Counted from the first letter of the stretch, positions 8,808 to 15,847 are shown. The stretch is DNA of 21,455 nt from Pseudomonadota bacterium (GCA_023394015.1 JAEXBL010000063.1:1-21455); one strand, 5' to 3'. Program-made: numbers and translations. Notes: generated by a model not told the origin, from the sequence alone.

Positions 8808-9779
8808 ATGGCGCACATCTACGTCTATTCCCCCTCCGGCGCCGTGCGCGACCGCGCCGCCTTCAGGCGCGGCGTGGAGCGGCTCAAGGCCATGGGGCAC
8901 GAGGTCGAGGTCGATCCGTCGGGCCTGGCAAGCTGGCAGCGCTTTGCCGGCGACGACGCCACGCGACTGGCGGCCATCGGGCGCGCGGCGGCCAGCGGCG
9001 CCGATGTGGCACTGATCTCGCGCGGAGGCTATGGGCTGTCGCGCATCCTGCCGCAGCTTCCGTACAAGGCCATCGCCCGCGCCATCGAGCGCGGCACGCG
9101 CTTCGTGGGCATCAGCGACTTCACGGTGCTGCAACTGGCGCTGATGCGGCAGACCGGCGCCGTCACCTGGGCCGGGCCGGCCCTGTGCGAAGGCTTTGGC
9201 GCGGCGGATGCGGCCGACGCAGCCGAAGGTCATGGAGGGCAGGGCGCCGACCCGGCGGTGGACGAGATCATGCTGGCCTGCTTTGACGACATGCTCGGCG
9301 GCGCCGGCGAAGGCACCGGCTGGCGCCTGCCGGCCGCCGACCTCGGCGCGCTGGGCGGAAAAAGCGGCCTGCTGGCGCGCAACGCGCCGCTGTGGGGTGG
9401 CAACCTGGCCATGGTGGTGTCGCTGCTGGGCACGCCGTGGTGGCCCGAGGTGAAAGGGGGCGTGCTGTTTCTGGAAGACGTGGGCGAGCACCCTTACCGC
9501 ATCGAGCGCATGCTGCTGCAACTGCTGCATGCCGGCGTGCTGCAACGTCAAAAGCTCGTCGTGCTGGGCCAGTTCACCGACTACACGCTGGGGCCGCACG
9601 ACCGCGGCTATTCGATGGCCAAGGTGGTGGCCGAACTGCGCAGCCGGCTGAAAGTGCCGGTGGTCACCGGCCTGCCGTTCGGCCACGTGCCGACCAAGGT
9701 GCTGCTGCCCGTGGGGCGTGCGGTGGATGTGCTGCTGGAGGGCCGGGAGGCGCTGCTGCTGTGGGGCCACGCCCACTGA
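8808..9779 (+). CDS. ldcA: LD-carboxypeptidase (peptidase family S66)
   Basis: From the ATG of MAHIYVYSPSGAV the protein has 323 residues, typical for S66 peptidases. The family motifs are in place: SRGGYGLSRILPQLPYKAI (71-89), FVGISDFTVLQLAL with the likely nucleophile Ser103, WGGNLAMVVSLLGTP (196-210), FLEDVGEHPYRIERML with Glu223, and GLPFGHVPTKVLLPVG with His293. The Ser-Glu-His arrangement is that known for LdcA. These cytoplasmic enzymes remove the terminal D-Ala from recycled muropeptide tetrapeptides. There is no leader, consistent with the cytoplasm. No strong ribosome-binding site precedes the ATG; an in-frame GTG at 8763 would add 15 residues without family resemblance. Confidence 0.9.
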   Translation: MAHIYVYSPSGAVRDRAAFRRGVERLKAMGHEVEVDPSGLASWQRFAGDDATRLAAIGRAAASGADVALISRGGYGLSRILPQLPYKAIARAIERGTRFVGISDFTVLQLALMRQTGAVTWAGPALCEGFGAADAADAAEGHGGQGADPAVDEIMLACFDDMLGGAGEGTGWRLPAADLGALGGKSGLLARNAPLWGGNLAMVVSLLGTPWWPEVKGGVLFLEDVGEHPYRIERMLLQLLHAGVLQRQKLVVLGQFTDYTLGPHDRGYSMAKVVAELRSRLKVPVVTGLPFGHVPTKVLLPVGRAVDVLLEGREALLLWGHAH

Positions 9780-9811
9780 GGGCATCCGCGCAGCCGCCAG
9801 GCTGAAGTAGT

Positions 9812-10174
9812 TCAGCCGCGCAGCGTCGTCGGGCGCGACACCATGCCCTGGGGCAGCATGCCGTCGAACATCGCCGTCAGGCTGGTCATGCGCGTGCGCG
9901 CCACCTGCTCGCCATGCAGGCCGGCGAGGGCGGCCATCAGGTCGGCGCGCGCATACCACAGCGCCAATGCATCGCCGCCCGCGCGGATGCGGCGCGCCAC
10001 GCGCGGGAACTGCTGAATGCCCTGCGCACCCAGCATGTCGAGCATGGCGGTGCGGATGTCTTCGAGCCGGTGCGCCACGCGCGCAGGATCAGGTGGGCGC
10101 CGTCCAGACCAGCGGCCATACAAGCCTGCCATCCGCCCGTGCTTCAACCATCTCATCGGCTTTGTTACCAACAT
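9812..10174 (-). CDS. Unrecognised conserved-looking small protein, start uncertain
   Basis: The frame is open for 120 codons. From about residue 27 on, the sequence looks like a real soluble protein: PARVAHRLEDIRTAMLDMLGAQG, FPRVARRIRAGGDALALWYARADLMAALAGLHGEQVARTRM, ending MLPQGMVSRPTTLRG. It is predicted to be mostly helical with no signal peptide. I do not know its function. Upstream ATGs at 10174, 10156 and 10132 are all possible and none has a clear ribosome-binding site. The first 20 or so residues (basic, Trp/Arg-rich) look less protein-like, so the gene may start later or have lost its original 5' end. It faces the LD-carboxypeptidase gene tail to tail, 32 bases apart. Confidence 0.55.
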   Translation of the reverse strand: MLVTKPMRWLKHGRMAGLYGRWSGRRPPDPARVAHRLEDIRTAMLDMLGAQGIQQFPRVARRIRAGGDALALWYARADLMAALAGLHGEQVARTRMTSLTAMFDGMLPQGMVSRPTTLRG

Positions 10175-10181
10175 GTATGTT
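10170..10181. promoter_or_regulatory. Perfect palindrome in AT-rich divergent intergenic region
   Basis: AACATGTATGTT is a perfect inverted repeat (AACAT, GT, ATGTT) in a short A/T-rich patch (about 10161-10205) between the - strand small gene and the + strand cyclase gene. Such palindromes are typical operator sites of dimeric regulators such as TetR-type repressors. GATAAT at 10199-10204 could be a -10 box for rightward transcription, but its -35 region is poor. No regulator gene is nearby. Confidence 0.28.
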
Positions 10182-10357
10182 TAATAACGAATGCTTACGA
10201 TAATAGTCGGCCGCCGCCGAGAAGGGGAGTGCCCGGGCCGTCGATGCGGTCGAATTCCGTGAAAAACAACGCGCTCTGGCCACTTGGGCGCGCGCGCTTT
10301 GCCGCAACAAGGCGGCGGTGCTACCATTTTTGGTGCGTGCTGCTTGAGAGGAGAAGC

Positions 10358-10414
10358 GTGGCCGGCATGGAGCCCGTTGAGCAGCGCCTGAATAAAAAGA
10401 GCCCGAGTCAATGA
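10358..10414 (+). CDS. Possible 18-codon leader ORF coupled to the cyclase gene
   Basis: A GTG at 10358 preceded by a strong Shine-Dalgarno (GAGAGGAG, about 10347-10354) opens an 18-codon frame, VAGMEPVEQRLNKKSPSQ. Its TGA (10412-10414) overlaps the ATG of the cyclase gene as ATGA. The cyclase start itself has no clear ribosome-binding site, so translation of the leader could deliver ribosomes to it. The peptide has no recognisable feature. This is inferred from spacing only. Confidence 0.35.
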   Translation: MAGMEPVEQRLNKKSPSQ

Positions 10415-11394
10415 ATTCCCACGTCACCATGGTCTTCATCGACCTCACGGGCAGCACCGCCGCTTACGAAGCGCTCGGCAACGCCCCGGTCGCCGACGTG
10501 ATCTCCCAGGTGACGCACTGGATCGGCCGCGTCTGCGAAGCCCACGAGGGGCGCACCGTGAAGTTTCTGGGCGACGGCGTGCTGGCGCAGTTCCCGCGCA
10601 GCAGTCAGGCGGTGGAAGCTTGTATCTTTTTGCAACAAAGCCATTCGGCGCGGGTGCTGAAGTGGCCCGAACCCCTGCGCATGCGCCTGAAGATCGGCAT
10701 GGCCAGCGGCCCGGTCGTGCAGCGCGATGGCGACGTGTACGGCGACCCGGTGAACCTGGCGGCCCGCCTGTCCGACATGGCCGGCGCCAACGGCATCTGG
10801 GCCGACGAAGGCGTCATCGCCGCGCTGCGCCAGGACCGTGACGTGCAGTCGAAGGGCGACAACGGCTCACACCCAACCATGGACACGGCGCGCTACCGCT
10901 CGCTGGGCATCATCCGCATTCGCGGCATGTCCGAGGCCCGGTCGGTGTTTCAGATCGAGTGGAACGAAGACCTTTCCACCGACCTGATGACCGTGCGCGG
11001 CATGCTGCCGGACAGTCAAGCCATCGACCCCAACGACGACGCCGCCATCGCGCTGGCCTGGCTTGGAACCACGCGCACCTTCACGCCCAAGGAGTTGCCC
11101 GTGCTCATCGGTCGGATCCCGGACAGCGGCTTCGTCGTCAAGGACCAGCGCGTATCACGCAGCCACGCGCGCCTGGAGTTCATCAACGGCGCCTTCGTGC
11201 TGACCGACCTGAGCAGCTTCGGCACCTGGGTCCGCTTCAGCGAAAACATGGAGGCCGAAGTTCAGCTGCGCCGCAATCAATGCGTTCTGCATTCCACCGG
11301 TGAAATCGCCTTGGGCGTCCCGTTCAATGACTTCAGCGCGCCAGTGGTGATGTTTCATGTGGGTGCTGCGAATTCGATGGGGGGTGGGACTTAG
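10411..11394 (+). CDS. Class III adenylate/guanylate cyclase with C-terminal FHA domain
   Basis: The protein has 327 residues. The N-terminal half is a class III nucleotide cyclase catalytic domain: VFIDLTGSTAAYEAL with the first metal-binding Asp11, TVKFLGDGVLAQF with Lys51 and the second metal Asp55, and GDPVNLAARL with Asp112, Asn115 and Arg119. Lys51 and Asp112 are the usual adenine-selecting pair, so ATP is the likely substrate and cAMP the product. Residues about 229-300 form an FHA phosphothreonine-binding domain: VLIGRIPDSGFVVKDQRVSRSHARLEF with Gly234-Arg235 and SRSH (249-252), then LTDLSSFGTWVRF. The usual Asn before Gly-Thr is replaced by Phe (Phe270). There is no membrane segment. 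The pairing suggests cyclase activity tied to Ser/Thr phosphorylation, but no kinase, phosphatase or cAMP effector is nearby. Confidence 0.9.
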   Translation: MNSHVTMVFIDLTGSTAAYEALGNAPVADVISQVTHWIGRVCEAHEGRTVKFLGDGVLAQFPRSSQAVEACIFLQQSHSARVLKWPEPLRMRLKIGMASGPVVQRDGDVYGDPVNLAARLSDMAGANGIWADEGVIAALRQDRDVQSKGDNGSHPTMDTARYRSLGIIRIRGMSEARSVFQIEWNEDLSTDLMTVRGMLPDSQAIDPNDDAAIALAWLGTTRTFTPKELPVLIGRIPDSGFVVKDQRVSRSHARLEFINGAFVLTDLSSFGTWVRFSENMEAEVQLRRNQCVLHSTGEIALGVPFNDFSAPVVMFHVGAANSMGGGT

Positions 11395-11658
11395 GGTGAT
11401 TGCTGCTTGATGAAGCATATTATTATTAACATAATGCACATCGTATGAAGTAGATCGGGCTTCAAAAAAGGGGCTGAACCCCTTCGAAATCCGTCGCTTC
11501 ATGCGATCTAGCTATCCAACCTGCAGCATGGCTTGCTCGTTTGATGCTCTTGTTGAACTGCACACGCCACCACTCTAACTGCAAGTCGAGGCTTGTGTCA
11601 ACGCTCTGCAAAGCATTACAGATCGGTCACATTCTCGCCGAACGCGGATTCAACATGC
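11395..11658. other. Non-coding gap between the cyclase gene and the ICE relaxase operon
   Basis: No gene, tRNA or integrase is seen in this interval. It begins with an A/T-rich patch (about 11418-11440), contains one terminator hairpin for the - strand (see 11464-11484), and is otherwise unremarkable. If the chromosome/ICE border lies here, neither an attachment repeat nor a tRNA 3' end marks it. Confidence 0.5.
11464..11484 (-). terminator. Rho-independent terminator downstream of the relaxase operon
   Basis: On the - strand the sequence reads AAGGGG-TTCAG-CCCCTT followed by further T residues (six T in total), a canonical stem, loop and T-run. It lies about 175 bases beyond the relaxase stop at 11659 and would end that operon. 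On the + strand there is no T-run, so it would not efficiently stop transcription from the cyclase gene. Confidence 0.65.
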
Positions 11659-14238
11659 TTACACCAGCTTCAGCACTGGATTGACCGGCGGCACGGGTAG
11701 CACGAACCGCTCAGGATCGGTCAACACCACGGCCGACAGCTTGCTCACGGGCACGCCACCACGACCCACGACCTCGTAGCGCACGATGTTGACCTTGCCG
11801 GCTCCCTTGGCGGCCACCATCAGGTGCCAGCCGGCCTTTAGGACTTCGCGCTGCACCTGCAACCCGAAAATATCCGCCTGCGCCGCCGGCCCGGTCTCAG
11901 CCGCGTACTGCTTGAAGATCAGCGGCGACACCAGCGCCATGCCTTCGGCCGTGAAATGAACCGGCGCGCCGGCCTCGTTGTATTTGATTTCCCGACTTGC
12001 CAGGCCTTGCTGCAGCCACTGGATGAACGCCAGCGCCAGCTCGCTGGGTTCGGCCTTGCGCGATGCGGCCTGCTGTGGCAGCTCGGGCAGTCGGGGCGTC
12101 AGCACAACCGGCTCCGGTGAATGGCTGGCTTCGGACGCCGGCCTGCGCGTGGCGGTCGGCTTGGGCTGAACCTGAGCCTTGGCCGGCGCGGCACGGTCGC
12201 TAGACCGATTCTGCGCGGCAGACGGCGGATCGGGCACGGTGCGGGCGGCCACAGGCTCCGGCCTGGCCACCTTGGGTCTGGCACGCCTGTTATCGGGCTT
12301 GATTGTTGGAATTGCCGCAGTTTCGTGCCTGATGGGTGCTGTGACAGGTTTGGGTCGCTTGGCTGCTGCGCTTCTGATTGGCGCAAGTTTGGGTGGCTGA
12401 GCTTTGACCGCCACGCGCACATCGTCGTCGTCGTCGAGCCAGGCATCATCATCCGCGTCGAAGCCGTCAATACCGCCGCCGATGGTGATCTCGTTCGCTG
12501 CTGAGGCAGTCAGCTTGCGAGCTGGTGCCTGGTTGTGCCTTGGTGCTGAGGATGCTGGAGCTGCGGCAGTTTCCTTCGCTTTGCTGGTGCTTGCGCCAGC
12601 CTTGTCCTGCTTGGCTTTGGCTGCGGCAGCCTTGGGCTGGTTGAATTCGGGTGCGCGTATCGGCTTTGGGCCGGCAGGCTTGGGCTTGGACGACGCGCCC
12701 GATGAAACTGCGGCAGACTCCTTCGATCTGGAAGCTGTATCAGATGCTGTGTCTGCTGATGCCTGATCTGCTTCAGATTCATGCTCCGAAGTTTGAACTG
12801 AATCAGTTTCGTCAGACCCGCTCCTGGGCGCCTCGGCAGCCTCATCTGCGGCATCCTGGTTTTTGCCGGGCCGCTTGTCCTTGATCTCGATGTGCCCGCT
12901 CATCTCGGGCGGGTACTGCGCCGGATCGTCGTAGAGCCTGGAAAGTGGGAAACGCAGCATCGTCAGGCTGTGCGAGTACGTCCCACCCTCCTCGCTCGCG
13001 CCCTGCTCCTCCTCCACATCCTCGCTTGCCGCAGCTTCGGCGGAACGCTTGCCATGAACCACCACGTACCAGACCGCCTGGCCGGTGTGCGGGTTCGGCT
13101 GGATGCAGCCGTATTCCTGCCAGGTGTCGAATAGCCGGTCGTTCTTGTTGTCTCCGGGGATGCTTTCGTCTGGCGCATGCTGGCGAATCCAGGATCGCAC
13201 CGCGTCGGCCACGCGCTTGGCCACCAGCCACACCGAGCCGTCGTGCACCCAGCCTGCGGCGCCGGATCGGTTCAGCGGCAGCGCCGTGCCGGTTTTCAGC
13301 ATGCTCTTGAGCGCGCTCATGAGCAGCTCGATCAGCGGCACGCTGGTCGCGGTGTCGAATCGCGCCCTGCTGCCGCTGAGCAAGGATTTCTGTGTCGAGG
13401 CCTGGTCGGCCCTGCTGACGATGCGCGCCACCAGGCTGGTCTTGTCCAGGCCACTGAGGTACTGCACCAGCGCCTCCATGGCCTGCGGCGTGCGGGCCAT
13501 GAAGGACAGCGCGCTGGGCGGCGCGATCTGGCCCAGCAGCGTCACCGCGAGCCGGCTGTGGGCGCCGTAGTCGCGCATCGACTTGGGCGTGAACTCGACC
13601 AGGTACTCGGCACCACGGCGCCCTTGCGCCAGCTGCACCAGGCTGCCGGCCACCGGCGTCCAGCGCAGCGGCTCGGGCATTTGGGCGGCACGCCACTGGA
13701 TGCGCAGATCCGTCAGCGGCTTGGCGATGTCGTGCAGCAGGCTGGCGAAGAACACGACGTAGGTCCAGACGTCGCGCTCCTCGTCAATCTGCTCGATGGT
13801 CGCGCCAGCGGGCAGCAAGTGCCCGTTGCGCCAGGTCACGGCCGCCAGGGCCATTTCCAGGGTGTGCGCCAGCAGTCCGCCCGCGTGCGCATGGTGGTGC
13901 GATTCGGAGGCTGGCATGAGCTGCACGAATTCAGCGTGCCGGTGAATCGTGGGCAGAAGATCGCGCTCCCACACAGGCACGGCCAGGCGCGACTGGCGAC
14001 ACAGGGCTTCGAGTGCGTCTTCCGCTCGCAGGCTGGCTAGCAGCTCATTCGCGGTCAGCACGCGCAGCCAACCGCGTTGACTGCCTTCGATGGACAAAGC
14101 TGATGGCCCGTTGGACGTCAGCGTACGCGCCGGTTCTGCAGGCTGTGCGACAGCTGGCTTCGACCGCCCTGCCCTGCGTCCTGCGGCAGGCTTGGGCAGG
14201 AAACTGCGCCAGTTCTTCAGCCATCCGGGTTGACGCAT
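11659..14238 (-). CDS. traI: MobH-type relaxase, TraI_2 domain protein of an ICEclc/PFGI-1-like ICE
   Basis: This is an 859-residue relaxase. The N-terminal TraI_2/MobH domain spans about residues 58-430. It contains the His cluster ESHHHAHAGGLLAHTLEMAL (His114-116, His118, His125) and the HD motif FFASLLHDIAKPLTDLRI (His169-Asp170), which together form the metal site characteristic of MobH proteins. Residues about 435-725 are a low-complexity linker rich in Ala, Lys, Pro, Ser and Glu, with an acidic run (DADDDAWLDDDDD) near 590-606. The C-terminal domain (about 728-820, LAFIQWLQQGLASREIKYNEAGAPVHFTAEGMALV) matches the TraI_2 C-terminal winged-helix region. The protein is expected to nick oriT and lead the strand to the coupling protein. 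GAGGAATAA gives a ribosome-binding site, and the ATG follows the TAA of the upstream gene directly. No integrase lies beside it. Confidence 0.93.
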   Translation of the reverse strand: MRQPGWLKNWRSFLPKPAAGRRAGRSKPAVAQPAEPARTLTSNGPSALSIEGSQRGWLRVLTANELLASLRAEDALEALCRQSRLAVPVWERDLLPTIHRHAEFVQLMPASESHHHAHAGGLLAHTLEMALAAVTWRNGHLLPAGATIEQIDEERDVWTYVVFFASLLHDIAKPLTDLRIQWRAAQMPEPLRWTPVAGSLVQLAQGRRGAEYLVEFTPKSMRDYGAHSRLAVTLLGQIAPPSALSFMARTPQAMEALVQYLSGLDKTSLVARIVSRADQASTQKSLLSGSRARFDTATSVPLIELLMSALKSMLKTGTALPLNRSGAAGWVHDGSVWLVAKRVADAVRSWIRQHAPDESIPGDNKNDRLFDTWQEYGCIQPNPHTGQAVWYVVVHGKRSAEAAASEDVEEEQGASEEGGTYSHSLTMLRFPLSRLYDDPAQYPPEMSGHIEIKDKRPGKNQDAADEAAEAPRSGSDETDSVQTSEHESEADQASADTASDTASRSKESAAVSSGASSKPKPAGPKPIRAPEFNQPKAAAAKAKQDKAGASTSKAKETAAAPASSAPRHNQAPARKLTASAANEITIGGGIDGFDADDDAWLDDDDDVRVAVKAQPPKLAPIRSAAAKRPKPVTAPIRHETAAIPTIKPDNRRARPKVARPEPVAARTVPDPPSAAQNRSSDRAAPAKAQVQPKPTATRRPASEASHSPEPVVLTPRLPELPQQAASRKAEPSELALAFIQWLQQGLASREIKYNEAGAPVHFTAEGMALVSPLIFKQYAAETGPAAQADIFGLQVQREVLKAGWHLMVAAKGAGKVNIVRYEVVGRGGVPVSKLSAVVLTDPERFVLPVPPVNPVLKLV

Positions 14239-14535
14239 TTATTCCTCAATGGATTCTCTAGGGTGGCGGCGTTTGTACGGCGTTCGTTTGGTGAACAGGA
14301 GCCGCGCGGTCTGGAACACGTTAATCGTCAGGAACAAGAACAGCCAGCCGACCACATTCCAAAGCTCTGTTGTCGGGTGACCATTCGGCCAGCCCAGTGC
14401 AATGGAGCCGTTGTAGAAGATGCCCAGGCTCAGCGAAAGAATGGCCAGGACACGAAGCAACAGCATGCGCGTGATCATGAAGGAAACCGCTGTCATGGCA
14501 AAGGACAGGTGGCCGATGATCGTCACCATGTCCAT
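14239..14535 (-). CDS. Small polytopic membrane protein upstream of the relaxase
   Basis: The 98-residue protein has about three hydrophobic segments: roughly residues 4-22 (VTIIGHLSFAMTAVSFMIT), 25-42 (LLLRVLAILSLSLGIFYNG) and 58-76 (LWNVVGWLFLFLTINVFQT). It ends in a basic cytoplasmic-type tail (KRTPYKRRHPRE). I do not recognise a named family, although the length and topology recall YgjV-like inner-membrane proteins. It abuts the relaxase gene with no spacer, so it belongs to the same operon and is probably translated with it. GGAG ten bases upstream serves as ribosome-binding site. A role in transfer is inferred from position only. Confidence 0.75.
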   Translation of the reverse strand: MDMVTIIGHLSFAMTAVSFMITRMLLLRVLAILSLSLGIFYNGSIALGWPNGHPTTELWNVVGWLFLFLTINVFQTARLLFTKRTPYKRRHPRESIEE

Positions 14536-14539
14536 GGCT

Positions 14540-14737
14540 TCATGCTCCGGTCAGCAACTCGAAGCTGCACCAGTTGCCGCAGTTGTAGGCCTTCACAAGC
14601 AGCTCTCCATCGGCTGTTTGCCGCTTGAATAGCAGCACACCGGATGGCAGCACTTCGACGGTGTGTGCGTTGATCCGTTCAGCTGTTCTTCCCAACTGGA
14701 CCAGCCACTGCTTTGTCGGATGACTCTCGTTATTCAT
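14540..14737 (-). CDS. Small protein of unknown function in the relaxase operon
   Basis: The 65-residue protein MNNESHPTKQWLVQLGRTAERINAHTVEVLPSGVLLF... has no signal peptide or membrane segment. It looks like a compact beta-rich domain (HTVEVLPSGVLLFKRQTADGELLVKAYN) ending CGNWCSFELLTGA with a Cys-x3-Cys pair, which could bind metal or form a disulfide. I do not recognise it. Its ATG overlaps the stop of the preceding gene as ATGA (14734-14737 on the + strand), and it ends four bases before the membrane-protein gene, so it is part of the same operon. Confidence 0.68.
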   Translation of the reverse strand: MNNESHPTKQWLVQLGRTAERINAHTVEVLPSGVLLFKRQTADGELLVKAYNCGNWCSFELLTGA

Positions 14738-15300
14738 GTGACACCAATCAGGACCGCCCGGTGCTGCTCCAGGGTTGGTTTCGGTGGCAGATCAGCACGC
14801 CAGGAAATCAGCTCCTGGCCGGGCAGACCGGACTCCAGAAAGCTCATCCAGGGCTGCTTCAAGGGATTCCAGACACGCGCATCGCGGTCGTGCATCAGGC
14901 CTTTGCCCCAATACACGCGGTAGTAGACGAAATCGAGCTGCAGAATGTCGTTGACCAGGGTGTTCCACAGCGGCTTGCTCGTGATCCCAGCGCCTGCTGG
15001 CTGGCCTCCAGGCAGCAGGTGACGCCAGCGAGCCACGTAGGTGGCCAGCAGGTCGCGCACGCACACGCATGGATCGTGACCCTCCTCGACATAGTGCTCG
15101 AAGCCGTCGTAGTGGCCGAGCCACTGTGTGACCCGATTCAGCCACCCTTCCAGACCCAGCGCGCGCAGGTGCCCGGCAATGGCGAAGATGGCATGTCCAT
15201 GATCGAGCGCATCGCGGCCCCAATGCGGCCAGTCTGGATTGGCGGTGTACGGCTCCAACTGGCTGGCCAAGCGGGCCTTCGGTGTGACAGGTTTATCCAT
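14734..15300 (-). CDS. Unrecognised Trp/His-rich ICE protein, first gene of the relaxase operon
   Basis: The protein has 188 residues from the ATG at 15300, which has CAGGAG twelve bases upstream; a TTG at 15327 would add nine residues. It is soluble and rich in Trp and His: PDWPHWGRDALDHGHAIFAIAGHLRALGLEGWLNRVTQWLGHYDGFEHYVEEGHDP, later LQLDFVYYRVYWGKGLMHDRDARVWNPLKQPWMSFLESGLPG. The conserved-looking WGRDALDHGHAIF segment could form part of an active or metal site, but I cannot assign a family. It leads the four-gene - strand operon that ends with the relaxase, and it borders the hairpin-rich region on its upstream side. Confidence 0.75.
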   Translation of the reverse strand: MDKPVTPKARLASQLEPYTANPDWPHWGRDALDHGHAIFAIAGHLRALGLEGWLNRVTQWLGHYDGFEHYVEEGHDPCVCVRDLLATYVARWRHLLPGGQPAGAGITSKPLWNTLVNDILQLDFVYYRVYWGKGLMHDRDARVWNPLKQPWMSFLESGLPGQELISWRADLPPKPTLEQHRAVLIGVT

Positions 15301-15389
15301 GGGCCGATCACGCTCCTGATGCGGCAACGTCTTGGCTCGACAGGCGACTCGCCTGGCCGTTTCGTCCGGATAGTTGATTCAGTGGGCTG

Positions 15390-15407
15390 AGCATGGCTCG
15401 CCATGCT
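15390..15407. repeat. Hairpin with 7-bp stem and 4-base loop
   Basis: AGCATGG (15390-15396), CTCG, CCATGCT (15401-15407). The stem is perfect. It is the first of the hairpin series upstream of the relaxase operon. Confidence 0.6.
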
Positions 15408-15561
15408 GCCGCTTCACTGCGCCACGGTCATCCAAGTGGCCTGCGTCACGTAACGGAGGCTTCGCGCTTGAATGCTGCGCGGGCTTGTGCTAGGTGCGGT
15501 CGCCCTGCCGCAGTTTGACAGCTCGGTCGCGTGCGATGAGGTGCGCCGTTTGCGCGTCAGT

Positions 15562-15578
15562 GCCGCGCCCCGCGCGGC
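15562..15578. repeat. Hairpin with 7-bp GC-only stem and 3-base loop
   Basis: GCCGCGC (15562-15568), CCC, GCGCGGC (15572-15578). The stem is perfect and all G/C, so it would be very stable as single-stranded DNA or RNA. Confidence 0.6.
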
Positions 15579-15591
15579 GGTGACGCCGCTA

Positions 15592-15705
15592 CCCCGTAAG
15601 AAATCCTTTCCCCGTCCCCGTAAGCCGTTTCCCGCGCGTGCCGTGCTGTATGGGCACGCGCGGCCCTTTGGATTGGCCCATTAACCCGTAGAAAAGCCTT
15701 TCCCT
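15592..15705. repeat. Three imperfect direct repeats, CCCGTA...TTTCCC type
   Basis: Related units lie at 15592-15613 (CCCCGTAAGAAATCC then TTTCCCC), 15616-15633 (CCCCGTAAGCCGTTTCCC) and 15684-15705 (ACCCGTAGAAAAGCC then TTTCCCT). The shared pattern is CCCGTA followed by a purine-rich spacer and TTTCCC. Repeated units of this kind (iterons) are typical binding sites for relaxosome or regulatory proteins. The large hairpin at 15632-15663 lies between units two and three. Confidence 0.5.
15632..15663. repeat. Hairpin with perfect 11-bp stem
   Basis: CCGCGCGTGCC (15632-15642) and GGCACGCGCGG (15653-15663) are perfect inverted repeats around a 10-base loop. This is the longest stem in the interval. 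No T-run follows on either strand, so it is not a standard terminator. Confidence 0.7.
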
Positions 15706-15708
15706 GTT

Positions 15709-15730
15709 GGCCAGCCGCCCCCGGCTGGCC
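15709..15730. repeat. Hairpin with perfect 9-bp stem and 4-base loop
   Basis: GGCCAGCCG (15709-15717), CCCC, CGGCTGGCC (15722-15730). The stem is perfect and has no adjacent T-run. The half-site CCAGCC/GGCTGG recurs in the next hairpin at 15794-15810. Confidence 0.65.
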
Positions 15731-15793
15731 GGCTGTTGGTGCCTTTGCCGTTTGCCCTTGGGCCATTTTGCGAGGGCGCTCGTCCATGTTTTG

Positions 15794-15810
15794 CCAGCCA
15801 TGTCGGCTGG
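15794..15810. repeat. Hairpin with 6-bp stem sharing its sequence with the previous one
   Basis: CCAGCC (15794-15799), five-base loop ATGTC, GGCTGG (15805-15810). The stem sequence is the same as the inner part of the hairpin at 15709-15730, so the two may be recognised by the same protein or pair alternatively with each other. Confidence 0.5.
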
Positions 15811-15847
15811 GACATCGATTTGTGCGAGGTGCCGATGCCAAGCACAA

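Noticed and set aside
9914..10414. 166-codon + strand open frame before the cyclase gene
   Set aside because: It is antisense to the small gene at 9812-10174 for most of its length and lacks protein-like character; only its last 18 codons after GTG 10358 have a ribosome-binding site.
15472..15684. 70-codon + strand frame in the hairpin region
   Set aside because: It runs straight through two GC-rich hairpins, has no ribosome-binding site and looks like translated repeat DNA.
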